DNA of 64,000 bases, taken from positions 1 through 64,000 of the forward strand of contig NZ_FQWI01000013.1 of assembly GCF_900129615.1 (NCBI RefSeq), written 5' to 3'. How positions within the stretch are numbered: the stretch's first letter is position 1; each line of letters begins with the position of its first letter. Positions 30,309 to 40,158 of the stretch are shown here, piece after piece. The notes beneath the pieces are model-generated. The model did not search any database. It saw nothing but the letters and a program-made list of their open reading frames with translations, and was not told the origin of the DNA. The translations under genes were made by a program, and so were the position numbers. Source of the stretch: Pectobacterium carotovorum (GTDB lineage: Bacteria > Pseudomonadota > Gammaproteobacteria > Enterobacterales > Enterobacteriaceae).

Positions 30309-31973
30309 CTAATTTGATTCAACTTCAAGGGGATCAATCTGCATGTCCTTGCCACCAATTCTGAGCGTCTTGAAGCGTGGCGTAACAACCTCAACCTTGC
30401 CTTCTTTAATCAGATCAATCAGCTTTTCCGTCCCCATTGAACCAAACAGTCTGCCCACAGGCTGCCATTGTCCTTTATCATTACGCGCAAGGATCTTCGC
30501 ACCGATTCCCCATTCCACCCGAGGAAAAACAAGCACTTCGTTATGGCCATCGCCAGTTAAATCAATCGCGAAGAGCAGACAAGCTGCTTCTCTACATTGA
30601 TTGCCCAGATTATCGCCCTGCAACATGCTTTCTATCCCGTCTTCCAACGGACCAACCCATTCAACCTGAACAGGACGTACCTTTGCAGGGCGCCCCTGCA
30701 ACCGATCGAGCAGTACCTGACGCGCGGTAGCGTCAAGTATGCGGTCATGCTGCAATTCTTCAGCCAGCCAGGTAAACTGCTGCCTACCCGCGGTCCCTAA
30801 GTCATCGCGCAGCGCCCACAGGTCGAACTCATCGACCGGCGTTTTCCCGCTAAGCAAGCGCTGAACCTGATTTCTCGCACTAAATGCCTCTGGGTTTAAT
30901 AACGGCGTATGCAGCAATATCACCAGAACACAGATGACGGCAGCGAGCAGCGGATTGCTCGTGCGCAAATTTCCCAGCCAGATGCCAGAACGACGAATGA
31001 CGGCCCATACCATCGCCAGACTGTAAAGCATCGCGATCGCCACGACGAAGATCGACTGAAAACGGAAAGGAGTAAGACCATACTGTTCGATGCGCAGCCA
31101 ACTGGAATAGCCAGCTAATCCAACCAAAATCGGCAGGCACAGCACACTGGCGCTAACCAGCCCACGTAGCACCGTCGGATAAGTGCGGCCCTCGTTATCA
31201 TCCTGAGACGCACAGTTAATCAAAAATAAGTTCACGCCCATCAGGCATAGCAGAATGACGGTGGAACGACCGGTATTCCATATCGGTTCCAGGCCGCTAA
31301 AAGGCAGCGTCAAGGTGAACACCACCGTGATCAGTGCACTAAACGGCAGCAGGAAACGACAGGCCGACAGCAGAATTCCACGCAGCAGTCCGACTACCGC
31401 TTCTTTGGTCATTCCGATATACATGCCGATAGAAAACACCACCGGCAAGAGCAGCATATAGAATCGGTAATGACTGAATACTTTACTCACCTGCCGGAAT
31501 CCCAACATGTTGAACAGCATGCCGCACAGCACAAGCAGCAACACGACCACCAAAACTAATAACCAGGCCAGTAGCACAGTAAAAATATTGATCCAGGCGT
31601 GTTTACAGAGTGAGTCATAGGACGGCCATCGCCCTTCACGGACAGGCCAACAGCAAATGAACGTACAGCCGATATAACCGAGGAGAATGCCACATAGCAC
31701 CCAGGAGTCCAGCAACCGGAACAATCCACTTTCGGAGAGAACCCAGCCACTGATTGCCGTCATCAGCACGGTCAGCGCGCTGGCAAACAGCCACGTCTTT
31801 TTCACAAAGAGAGTGCGTTCCAGCAGTTGCAGGCTGATTCCACCAACCGTCGCCATCGTTATCAACATTGCCTGAAGAGCACCTTCTTCCATTTCAAGCG
31901 CCGCGACAAGAAGCAGCCCCTGAAGCAGGCCAATAGTTAGATAAAACTTTAACGATGGAGAATGGGCGGACAT
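30309..31973 (-). CDS. Polytopic membrane protein of the DUF4153 type
   Basis: 554 residues. The first 360 are highly hydrophobic, with about 10-12 membrane segments in clusters; the conserved-looking loop RVEGRW-type sequence appears here as WPVREGRWPSYDSLCKHAWIN, followed by LLLPVVFSIGMYIGMTKE. The last 190 residues are soluble and resemble an extracytoplasmic or cytoplasmic domain with an FG-GAP-like phrase (LFAIDLTGDGHNEVLVF). I recognise it as DUF4153-like; the function is unknown. It lies between ahpC and the export operon but has its own spacing on both sides. Confidence 0.75.
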   Translation of the reverse strand: MSAHSPSLKFYLTIGLLQGLLLVAALEMEEGALQAMLITMATVGGISLQLLERTLFVKKTWLFASALTVLMTAISGWVLSESGLFRLLDSWVLCGILLGYIGCTFICCWPVREGRWPSYDSLCKHAWINIFTVLLAWLLVLVVVLLLVLCGMLFNMLGFRQVSKVFSHYRFYMLLLPVVFSIGMYIGMTKEAVVGLLRGILLSACRFLLPFSALITVVFTLTLPFSGLEPIWNTGRSTVILLCLMGVNLFLINCASQDDNEGRTYPTVLRGLVSASVLCLPILVGLAGYSSWLRIEQYGLTPFRFQSIFVVAIAMLYSLAMVWAVIRRSGIWLGNLRTSNPLLAAVICVLVILLHTPLLNPEAFSARNQVQRLLSGKTPVDEFDLWALRDDLGTAGRQQFTWLAEELQHDRILDATARQVLLDRLQGRPAKVRPVQVEWVGPLEDGIESMLQGDNLGNQCREAACLLFAIDLTGDGHNEVLVFPRVEWGIGAKILARNDKGQWQPVGRLFGSMGTEKLIDLIKEGKVEVVTPRFKTLRIGGKDMQIDPLEVESN

Positions 31974-32130
31974 GGCAAATCCTTTTGTCGACGTACATCA
32001 CATGTTAGGCGGTGGTGTACAAACGTATTCACCACTCAGATGCTGTGAGATCGCAAGATAAATGATGTGTGCAGTCTACAGACAAACGCTTCGGGTATCA
32101 CATTGATACCAGGCTATATCCTTAAGCCAA

Positions 32131-33399
32131 TCAGTGAAGGATCTGTACTTCACCCGCCTCCAGCCCGGAGATTTCTACGCCCTGCGCCACCGTTTTCCCT
32201 AACGTCACGTTGATTTTCTTTGACGGTGTGCCAGCAGTCGAACGGTAAATCACATAGGCATGACCATTCTCATCGGTATGCACAGCCTGTGCAGGCACCG
32301 CGATACCGTGCTCATTACGATAGACAATAATAGCCAGCCGGGCACTCATACCCAGTCGAATATTTTGCCTTAAATCCGCCAACGGCGTATCAAGTGACAC
32401 TACCACATCATAGTAAGCACCGCTGCCCGACATCTCAGCAGCATCGGCCTGCATATCAATCGAAGCAACCTTTCCTGTCAGGATCTGTCCGGCAAAGCCA
32501 TCCCCGCTTACGTTAACTGGCATTCCCTCTCGCAGCTGATGCAGATCTGTCTCTTCGACCCGAGTCGCCACCTGAAAACGGTCCTGAGCAATGACACCAA
32601 ACAGCGGCGTTCCCTGGCTGACCAGCAAACCAGATTGGATGACCACAGGTTTGCCGTTATCAGGCGTAGCCGGGCGCACCACAAAACCACTAAACGGTGC
32701 CTTGACGGTCTGCCGTTCAACCTGAGTAGCCAGCATCTGATAGCGTACCTGTGCGTTAGTCAACTCCATCTCCGCAATCTTACGATCTTCACCGTTCCCA
32801 CGCGCCAGCACCGTTCGCAACTCCTCTTGTGCGGCGCTCAGGTCCTGCTCCTGCGAACGAATTTGCTGCTTTAACGTATCAACCTCCATACGCGCGACGA
32901 TGCCACGTTCGAACAGCGCCTGTGTATCCCGAAGATTGGCTTGCGTATTGCTAAAAGTAGACCGAGCGGAGCTTACCGCACGCCGCGCACGTGATACCTC
33001 AGCACTTTGCTCCCACTGCCTGAGCGATTGTACCTCGCGCTGCGTCTTGAGCACTTCCGCCTGCGCCTGACGTAGCTGAATCTCAATTTGCCCGGGATCC
33101 AGTATCAGTAACGTTTGCCCTTGTTCGACTCGTTGTCCCTCACGCACCAATACCTCGCGGATAGTGCCTTCAAAAGGAGCCGCCAGCGTTGTCTGCTTCG
33201 CGGCCTGAATGCGTCCAACCAATCCTAATTGATTCTCCAATAATTGGGGTTGGGCAGGGAACCATTGCCCCTGAGGCGCGCTTTCCTGTTCATTCGCGCG
33301 CCCTGCCAGCAGCCAAGTGAGCATGCCGAACGCCACAATCAACAGCAATACAATAAGGTGACGCCGGCGCAGTTGAGACCAAAAGTGATGCCTAATCAT
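32131..33399 (-). CDS. HlyD/MacA-like periplasmic adaptor protein
   Basis: About 422 residues. One N-terminal membrane anchor (RRRHLIVLLLIVAFGMLTWLL) is followed by a lipoyl-like half (KQTTLAAPFEGTIREVLVREGQ), a long Gln/Arg/Glu-rich coiled-coil hairpin (about 125-210), the second lipoyl half (VKAPFSGFVVRP) and beta-barrel regions. It would bridge the inner-membrane ABC permease to the TolC-like channel. The frame extends to 33474, but ATG 33399 overlaps the preceding stop by 8 bases, like the other junctions of this operon. It is the last gene. The exported substrate is unknown. Confidence 0.88.
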   Translation of the reverse strand: MIRHHFWSQLRRRHLIVLLLIVAFGMLTWLLAGRANEQESAPQGQWFPAQPQLLENQLGLVGRIQAAKQTTLAAPFEGTIREVLVREGQRVEQGQTLLILDPGQIEIQLRQAQAEVLKTQREVQSLRQWEQSAEVSRARRAVSSARSTFSNTQANLRDTQALFERGIVARMEVDTLKQQIRSQEQDLSAAQEELRTVLARGNGEDRKIAEMELTNAQVRYQMLATQVERQTVKAPFSGFVVRPATPDNGKPVVIQSGLLVSQGTPLFGVIAQDRFQVATRVEETDLHQLREGMPVNVSGDGFAGQILTGKVASIDMQADAAEMSGSGAYYDVVVSLDTPLADLRQNIRLGMSARLAIIVYRNEHGIAVPAQAVHTDENGHAYVIYRSTAGTPSKKINVTLGKTVAQGVEISGLEAGEVQILH

Positions 33400-34858
33400 T
33401 GAGTGCGATATCCCAGCTTTGTAATGTGGTGCCCAGCGTCTCATCCAGTTCAGCTTGCGCATTGAGGTAGCCAATCAGCGCATTGAGACGGGCGTTTTCA
33501 GCGTTGCGTAAATCGTTCTCGAAGCTCAGCACCTGAAAGTTACTGGAACGCCCAACCGTGAGCTTTTCTCGTTCAATTTCCAGCTTGCGGCGCGATAAAT
33601 CCCGCGCACGTTGGGAGATCTCGAACTGCCGCCAGCGCGTACCGATATCACGCACCGCATTGGCAACATCGCGTTCAAGCTGCTGCCTGACTTCATCCAG
33701 TTGAATATGCTGGTTACGCACATTGACTCGCGCTTGCACCTCCGCCTGACGGGTACTCAGATCGCCGATAGGGATCTCCACCTGCACGCCAACATAATTC
33801 TCCCAGGTTCGTGAGGTACTGCTCTGTGCTGCGCGGTCGCGCACCTGACTCGCCCCCCCGATTAGCGAGACATCCCACAGGCGATCGTTACGTGCCACCG
33901 CCAGACCGAGTGCAGCCTGCTCGTTAGCGATGAGCTGGGCGAGATAAGCCGGCCGGGAGGCTTCGGCCTGTTTCAATGCCTGTGCAGCGTTGACATCAAC
34001 GCGCTGTGCCTGCATCGATTCCGTTGCCACAATCAGCGTATTTAAATCCAGTGCCAGAAGTTGCAACAGCGCAAGGCGCGCGGTATCCAGCTGGTTTCTG
34101 GCTTCCTCATGCGCCAGTTCCTGCGTGGCAACTTCAGCTTCGGTTTGCACAATTTCAAATTCAGCCATGCGCCCTGCGGCAATCATCGCGCGGTTGACCT
34201 CAACCAGTTGGCGCGCACGTGCCAGTGCATCACGAGCAATTTGCAGTTGCTCCTGCGAGCGCAGCAGCTCACGATAAGCGGAGATAATCTGGGTAATCGT
34301 CTGTGAAACGGTGGATTTCAGCGTCAGACGATTTAACTGCTCAGTCAACTGCGCAATATGAACGGGGGCGGTGGTGACCTCTTTACCGGCACCGCGAAGC
34401 AAAGGCTGAATTACCGTGATGTTCGCTCCATCATTACGTGACAGCCCCACACTATCAGCCTGCGTGTGGCGGTAGGTCCAGCCAAGGCTGAAACGGGTGC
34501 CATACGGCGTGAGCAGTGTCGACGTCGGCGTTAGATTGCCCTGCCGATAACGATCGCTTTGATTGCGATTGGAAAGGTAGCTGCCCGTCAGCGACAGTTT
34601 GGGAGTAAAACGATCCTCCGCAACACGAAGATCAAATTTCTGCGCGATACGATCCAGATAGGCGCTACGGATCGCGCGATTGTCACGCAATCCAAGATAA
34701 ATAGCATCGCTCAGCGTGAGATCGATAGTTTGTGCATTCAGCGATGTGCTGACTATCGCCTGTCCCTGTCGCATCGCCTGAGAAGGAGTCAAATCCGTTT
34801 CTGCATACCCTTGATGGGCAGAAAACAAAATCAGTAAACACAGGATAGATTTACGCAT
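33392..34858 (-). CDS. TolC-family outer-membrane channel protein
   Basis: 488 residues with a signal peptide (MRKSILCLLILFSAHQGYAE) and two OEP repeats rich in Gln, Arg and Leu that form the alpha-barrel (LTEQLNRLTLKSTVSQTITQ ... and QQLERDVANAVRDIGTRWRQ). Beta-barrel strands interleave. It forms the outer-membrane exit duct for the ABC exporter encoded by its neighbours. The start overlaps the permease stop by 8 bases (ATGCGTAA) and its end overlaps the adaptor start by 8 (ATGATTAG). It is distinct from housekeeping tolC. Confidence 0.88.
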   Translation of the reverse strand: MRKSILCLLILFSAHQGYAETDLTPSQAMRQGQAIVSTSLNAQTIDLTLSDAIYLGLRDNRAIRSAYLDRIAQKFDLRVAEDRFTPKLSLTGSYLSNRNQSDRYRQGNLTPTSTLLTPYGTRFSLGWTYRHTQADSVGLSRNDGANITVIQPLLRGAGKEVTTAPVHIAQLTEQLNRLTLKSTVSQTITQIISAYRELLRSQEQLQIARDALARARQLVEVNRAMIAAGRMAEFEIVQTEAEVATQELAHEEARNQLDTARLALLQLLALDLNTLIVATESMQAQRVDVNAAQALKQAEASRPAYLAQLIANEQAALGLAVARNDRLWDVSLIGGASQVRDRAAQSSTSRTWENYVGVQVEIPIGDLSTRQAEVQARVNVRNQHIQLDEVRQQLERDVANAVRDIGTRWRQFEISQRARDLSRRKLEIEREKLTVGRSSNFQVLSFENDLRNAENARLNALIGYLNAQAELDETLGTTLQSWDIALND

Positions 34859-36098
34859 CGCGTAGCGCCTGTACGGGTTCGAGCCGAGCCGCAGTCATTG
34901 CTGGGTTAAGTCCAAAAAACAGACCAATCGCCAATGAACTGCCAATCCCAAGGGGAAGTGACAATGCCGAAAGTGAAAAAGCTGACCAGTCTGAAAAAAA
35001 GACAAACAGCCACGCCGCCACAACGCCACACACCGCCCCAATCAGAGCTCCACAGGCGGACAGCACGACGGCCTCCAGCAAAAACAGCCCCGCAATATCG
35101 CGCGGTCGCGCGCCCAGCGCCATACGAACACCAATTTCACGACGGCGCTCAGACACATTCATCACCATGACGTTCATCACCCCTACTCCCCCCACCAGCA
35201 GGGAAATCCCTCCTAGCCCCGCCAGCAGCCATGAAAACATTCGGGACTGCTGCGCCATTCCCTCCAGTAGCTGCTGTGGGATTTGTACACCGATATCAAG
35301 TTTCGGCATCAGGGGGGACAAATAATCCTTTAACTGTGCTCCCGTTTGCATCAGCGTGTCACTGTTGCCGTTACGCGCAATCACACTGACGATCTGCGGT
35401 GTTGGCATGACACGGCGCATACCTGAGATAGGCATCAGAATAGAGTCATCAACCGAGATGGGAACCAGAGGGTTGTGTCCCTGTGGCTGAAGGATTCCCA
35501 CAATCTCAAACAAGTATCCACTCACCTGCACACGCTCACCTAAGGCAGCTACGCCACCCTGCGATGCCCACTGTACTGCAACATTCGCCCCCAACACGAT
35601 GTAGGTACTTTGCTCATCAAAATCACTCAGGTAGCGGCCTTGCGCGAGCTTTAATCCTAAAACGTCCGACAATTCAGCCCCGCTTCCCACCACCATGGTG
35701 CTTTGTGAACGCCCGTGTAGCCGTGCTTCAGTCGAGGTAACAATTAAGGCCGTTGCGGCTTTAATATCGGGCAAAGCCTGTCGCAAAGCAGGGATATCCA
35801 AATCATCGGGTGCCGAGCCAATTGCATGACTCCCCACCCGGTTCTGAACGGTGGCAACCAGCAGGTCACTGCCCATGCCTCGGAATACGCCCATGGCTTC
35901 GGCTTCTGCGTTGTGTCCGATGTTAAGCAAAGCGACAACCGATCCACATCCAACCGCAATCCCAAGGAGGGCCAGAACAGCACGTCGTCCCAGAAGAATA
36001 AGGCTGTTCAACGGCTCAAGCAGACGCTGTTGCAGTGAAGGGCCATAGTGACATCGGCGCACCTGACGATCTTCCCTCTGTGAACGAGGATCAGACAT
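34851..36098 (-). CDS. MacB-like ABC permease (FtsX domain)
   Basis: 415 residues. The first membrane helix (LNSLILLGRRAVLALLGIAVGCG) is followed by a large periplasmic MacB_PCD domain (about 60-270) and then the FtsX domain with three C-terminal helices (LLAGLGGISLLVGGVGVMNVM; RREIGVRMALGARPRDI; LFLLEAVVLSACGALIGAV). The stretch GVMNVMVMNVSERRREIGVR is typical of MacB. Unlike E. coli MacB, the ATPase is a separate protein. Overlaps both neighbours by 8 bases. Confidence 0.92.
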   Translation of the reverse strand: MSDPRSQREDRQVRRCHYGPSLQQRLLEPLNSLILLGRRAVLALLGIAVGCGSVVALLNIGHNAEAEAMGVFRGMGSDLLVATVQNRVGSHAIGSAPDDLDIPALRQALPDIKAATALIVTSTEARLHGRSQSTMVVGSGAELSDVLGLKLAQGRYLSDFDEQSTYIVLGANVAVQWASQGGVAALGERVQVSGYLFEIVGILQPQGHNPLVPISVDDSILMPISGMRRVMPTPQIVSVIARNGNSDTLMQTGAQLKDYLSPLMPKLDIGVQIPQQLLEGMAQQSRMFSWLLAGLGGISLLVGGVGVMNVMVMNVSERRREIGVRMALGARPRDIAGLFLLEAVVLSACGALIGAVCGVVAAWLFVFFSDWSAFSLSALSLPLGIGSSLAIGLFFGLNPAMTAARLEPVQALRDA

Positions 36099-36792
36099 GA
36101 TTCACCTCATAGAGTCGACCATCTTGCACCTGAATGCGTCGGGTCATGCGGCAAGCCATGCTTTCGTCATGCGTCACCATCACGAGCGTCGTCCCCTGTT
36201 CGCGGTTCAATGCCAGCAATAGTGTGATGATGTCATCGGCCGTTTGGCTGTCGAGGTTGCCAGTCGGTTCATCCGCTAGCAAAAGTGCGGGTTCACCAAC
36301 CAGTGCTCGCGCAATTGCCACCCGCTGGCGTTGGCCGCCAGACAGATCGGCTGGCCGATGGTGGGTTCGTTCTGCAAGGCCAACGCGCGCCAGCTGTACT
36401 TGAGCGGCTTGCCGAGCAGCCTGACGCGAGACACCGCGGTAGGTCAGAGGAAGCGCGACGTTATCCAACGCATCCAGGCGCGGCAGTAAATTAAAACTCT
36501 GGAAGACGAAACCAATGACTTGATTACGCACGATCGCACGTTCATCAGCGCTCGCCTGAGCCATATCTTGCCCAGCAAGTAATAAACGCCCGGAAACGGG
36601 CTGATCGAGTAAACCGATGATATTGAGCAAGGTGCTTTTGCCAGAACCCGATGCGCCCACAATCGCACAGCTTTGCCCAGCAGGAATGGACAGTGAAATA
36701 TCGTGCAGCACCGCTTGAGAGGAAGCACCGGTACTGTAGGTGTGTGAAATACCTTGTAAACAGATCAGATCCGTTACTCTTTCATTAGACAT
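36091..36792 (-). CDS. MacB/LolD-type ABC transporter ATPase
   Basis: 233 residues. All ABC motifs are present: Walker A GASGSGKSTLLN, Q-loop VFQSFNLLPRLDALDNVALP, signature LSGGQRQRVAIARAL, Walker B LLLADEPTGNLD and the switch His in VMVTHD. It powers the MacB-like permease. ATG 36792 is chosen over the longer frame (36825) because GAGGCAAGG precedes it. It is the first gene of the four-gene exporter operon; the last eight bases overlap the permease start. Confidence 0.93.
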   Translation of the reverse strand: MSNERVTDLICLQGISHTYSTGASSQAVLHDISLSIPAGQSCAIVGASGSGKSTLLNIIGLLDQPVSGRLLLAGQDMAQASADERAIVRNQVIGFVFQSFNLLPRLDALDNVALPLTYRGVSRQAARQAAQVQLARVGLAERTHHRPADLSGGQRQRVAIARALVGEPALLLADEPTGNLDSQTADDIITLLLALNREQGTTLVMVTHDESMACRMTRRIQVQDGRLYEVNHV

Positions 36793-37088
36793 CCTTGCCT
36801 CTTTACTGATCCCCGAAAGCATCACAGTAGTCGAATTATCCTACTGTTTGTGCTTTAGGAAAAGCCGCTTAATTGCTTAACGACCACAACAATCGAAGAC
36901 TTTAATGGTTTTAATATGATAACCGCCAAGCGTTAGCGCACAGGGTTCAGAATATGAGTGGTGATATAGCAGGAATTCTGTTTCATCGTGGGAAATAACG
37001 TTTAAGAGGGATGAACGGAGTACAAGACAACGATAAAACCACATGTCAGGTTAAAGAAGAGGGAAGTAATGAAGACGATGAAGAATTT

Positions 37089-37164
<76 letters not shown>

Positions 37165-37410
37165 AGAGAATTGGATTTATTATCTTTTACTTTCAGCAAA
37201 AAGCAAAATGCGCCGAAACCAAAACTGATTAAACCCTGTCAAATCACATGTAACTTAATGAATCTAATCACTATTTACCAACAAGGTAATCCGACGGTCA
37301 GCATTATGTACCAATCAACTTAACGTGGCAAGCCCTTTCCACTGAAAACTTTACCGTCCAGTTTTAATCCGCTACGCGCTATGGAATCAAAGCTATAAGC
37401 CCGCCTCCAC

Positions 37411-37437
37411 AACAAAGCCGCCTTAACTTAAGGCGGC
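37411..37437 (-). terminator. Terminator of the secreted-protein gene
   Basis: On the minus strand GCCGCCTTA-AGT-TAAGGCGGC followed by TTTGTTG, 27 bases after the stop. The region 37165-37463 contains otherwise only AT-rich sequence. Confidence 0.75.
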
Positions 37438-37463
37438 CCGATCTGTCATGAGGATCTGGAATA

Positions 37464-38939
37464 TCAGGATCTGACGCTAGTCAACAAGGTTTGCTTGCAG
37501 ATGTGCCCAAATGTGACGTAAGTCCCCGCACTGCCCACACCGATACCGTCCTGAGCTGGAACATCAATAATCCACGCCCCCATGTCATAGGTCGTTCTCC
37601 ACGTATTGATATAGCCTAAATCGTAGTCTTGGAACTGTGTCGTGTAATCAGCATTACAGGCATCCAATTTCACAGCCCCAGAAGCACTCCCGTTTGAATC
37701 CGTGATTATTCCGTGGGCGTTGGCAGCATTAAACTCTAACTGACCATTACTTTCTCGTTGGTCGAGCAGAAGAATCGCAACGATATTTGGGATACCCGCG
37801 CCAGTTGAATCAGTAACACGAACACTCCAGGTAATATCCCGGTAGGCTTGCGTGGTCATAAAACCATAAGCTGTCGGTGCAGAGCTTGGAATACGCAGAA
37901 CATTACTTTCTCCCGAAAGAGAGTGGCTAAGTTTTGCAATTTTCGAGCCTAGCGTTAATTTATATTTCTGAGAGACTGTAGGTAATCTTGATGGATTAGG
38001 CAGCACTCTCACCAAAACCTTTTCATTCGGCTGAGGTGGAATGATGGTAATTTCCTGTCCGGTATTACGGGTTGTCCAGGTATTACCGCCATCAGTGGAA
38101 GACGCCAGTAACCAGTTGTTATTGGTTCCGCTCGTCACGCCATCAAAGCGAAGTAAAACGTGCTGGCCACGGGTTGCGGTAAATACGTAGTAATCCGCAT
38201 CAGAATCACTATCAGAGTTACCTTCAATTTCCCTCAAATTATCAGACAAGGGATAGGCCAAAGACGGAATATCGTTCAGCTCATAGGCATCAACATTCGT
38301 ATTAACGATAGCGCCAAAATTAAAAGCAGAACCATCTGCCGTATTGGCCTCCATAAACCAGTAATAGTGCCCTGGCGGAGTTAAATCCAACGTAGCCTCA
38401 TCAGCATTTCCCGCCTGATTTGAATAATTAATTGCTGTCACATTATTCTGACCATCATCCCGCATCAAACTAAGAGCAATATCGGTTTCAGGGCTCATGC
38501 CTACGACGAACGCGGTTGTTTTAGAACGCTGAGTGATTTCAAAGTGATAACAGGCGCTGCCTCCACTTTGCAGTCCGTCCAGCGTATAAATGGTGTTTAC
38601 GGCAAGGGTTGGGCACAAAGGGGTAAATGCAGCGTTATTAGCAAGAGGTTGAGTGCTGGATAACGGTTTTTTTTGTGCGTTATTTGCATCAGCCTGCGCA
38701 GTGGGAGCATTGGGAGTAATAACGACAACTCCCTCATTTTCAGCCTTGTGAAATTTATAATGACTTGCGGCATGCGCCTGTATGCTATTAGGGGCCTCAA
38801 ATACAGAAACCGAGCCTTTCTTTTGCAGTTTCCCAATATCCTTCACTTCGACAGAAACGCTGGTTTCAGCAATCGCTGAACCCATGCAGAATGCCAATCC
38901 GGCAGCCGCAAGATATACATTTAAACGATGGTATTTCAT
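37464..38939 (-). CDS. Secreted protein with PPC-like and Ig-like domains, function unknown
   Basis: 491 residues. A signal peptide (MKYHRLNVYLAAAGLAFCMG ... AIAE) leads to a region resembling bacterial pre-peptidase C-terminal (PPC) domains: residues about 105-215, then a second beginning DAYELNDIPSLAYPLSDNL and containing DADYYVFTATRGQHVLLRFDG. The C-terminal 150 residues look Ig-like (WSVRVTDSTGAGIPNIVAIL), with several cysteines. No protease catalytic domain is present, although PPC domains usually accompany secreted peptidases. It is the first gene inside the block bounded by tRNA-Gly copies. Composition is more AT-rich than housekeeping genes here. Confidence 0.7.
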   Translation of the reverse strand: MKYHRLNVYLAAAGLAFCMGSAIAETSVSVEVKDIGKLQKKGSVSVFEAPNSIQAHAASHYKFHKAENEGVVVITPNAPTAQADANNAQKKPLSSTQPLANNAAFTPLCPTLAVNTIYTLDGLQSGGSACYHFEITQRSKTTAFVVGMSPETDIALSLMRDDGQNNVTAINYSNQAGNADEATLDLTPPGHYYWFMEANTADGSAFNFGAIVNTNVDAYELNDIPSLAYPLSDNLREIEGNSDSDSDADYYVFTATRGQHVLLRFDGVTSGTNNNWLLASSTDGGNTWTTRNTGQEITIIPPQPNEKVLVRVLPNPSRLPTVSQKYKLTLGSKIAKLSHSLSGESNVLRIPSSAPTAYGFMTTQAYRDITWSVRVTDSTGAGIPNIVAILLLDQRESNGQLEFNAANAHGIITDSNGSASGAVKLDACNADYTTQFQDYDLGYINTWRTTYDMGAWIIDVPAQDGIGVGSAGTYVTFGHICKQTLLTSVRS

Positions 38940-39162
38940 CCCAATATTTCCTTATCTTTGAGTATTCTCAAATAGAGCGCAGACTTATTATTTAATAATT
39001 AACAAATACTGAACGTGAAGCGGACGTAGTATTACACCGACATGCTGTATAATCTCAATAAAATCTTACAAAAATATTTAAAATGAAATTCTTTAAATGA
39101 GCGAATTGAAATTATTATTAAATATAATTAATTCGCTCATTGATAATTTACTCAATAATTAT

Positions 39163-40089
39163 TTAATACTCGCGACTAAAATCTACCTCACCACGCAGCG
39201 TATTATCAGCATGGAAGCGAGCAAGATTTTCCAGAAATAATCGCCCCATCAGTCCCGGCACCATCGGTCCGGCAATGTGCGCCGTCAACGTCAGGTTCGG
39301 CGTTTTCCAGAACGGATGGCTGTACGGCAACGGCTCTTGCCTGAATACATCCAGCACCGCTCCCGCAATTTGCGCATCACATAGCGCCGCCCGTAAATCA
39401 TCATCCACCACGGCACTACCGCGCCCGGCATTGATAAACAGCGCCGAAGGCTTCATGGCGGCAAACAGACTCGCGTCATAAATATCGGTGGTTGCCGAAG
39501 TGTCCGGCAGAAGGTTGATCACATAATCGGCCTCCGGCACCGCGGCAGGCAGTTCCGCTAAACTCATGATCCGTTTAAAATCAGGCTGCTGTCTTGGCGT
39601 ACTGACGATGCCATATAGCTCAACGCCAAAAGGCCGTAAAAAGCCAGCAACCTCGCAGCCGATCTCTCCCGCACCGACAATCAGCACCTTTTTATCCGCC
39701 AGCGATCCCGGTAAACGGTGATCCCAGCGCCGCTCTTCCTGACTGATTTGCCGTTCCCCCAGGCGAAGCTCATGCCTGAGCATGTAGGCAATCACGTATT
39801 CGGCGATAGGCTGCCCAAACACGCCAACGGCGCGACTTAAACGGTAATCGCGCGGTAGCCCATCGGCCAACAGCGGTTTGAACCCTGCCCACGTCGACTG
39901 TAGCCACTGTGGTTTAGCTCCCTGAGCCAGCAATGCAGCGGCGGTATCAGGTTCACCCAGCCAAATCGGGCAGCTCGCGGCCTGCTCTGCCGTACCGTTT
40001 GAAAGCACCAGCTCAAGCTCTGGCGCAGCATGATGTAAGACAGAGCCAATCTCATCGGCACGCGAGTCCAGCAGCAGAATAGCGGTCAT
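39163..40089 (-). CDS. D-2-hydroxyacid dehydrogenase (GhrA-like)
   Basis: 308 residues. The Rossmann NAD(P) motif KVLIVGAGEIGCEVAGFLRP, the substrate/cofactor motif ALFINAGRGSAVVDDDL, and the catalytic Glu/His region DVFRQEPLPYSHPFWKTPNLTLTAH are all visible. Family members reduce 2-oxo acids such as glyoxylate or hydroxypyruvate; the substrate here is not known. ATG 40089 is preferred over 40095 because AAGGA lies about 9 bases before it. Adjacent to an unrelated protein of unknown function. Confidence 0.88.
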   Translation of the reverse strand: MTAILLLDSRADEIGSVLHHAAPELELVLSNGTAEQAASCPIWLGEPDTAAALLAQGAKPQWLQSTWAGFKPLLADGLPRDYRLSRAVGVFGQPIAEYVIAYMLRHELRLGERQISQEERRWDHRLPGSLADKKVLIVGAGEIGCEVAGFLRPFGVELYGIVSTPRQQPDFKRIMSLAELPAAVPEADYVINLLPDTSATTDIYDASLFAAMKPSALFINAGRGSAVVDDDLRAALCDAQIAGAVLDVFRQEPLPYSHPFWKTPNLTLTAHIAGPMVPGLMGRLFLENLARFHADNTLRGEVDFSREY

Positions 40090-40158
40090 AAGCATGTTCC
40101 TTAATAGGGTGAAGCACCTTTGGCTTCATCCCGATGATTGTCGTCATTACGTTTAAGA

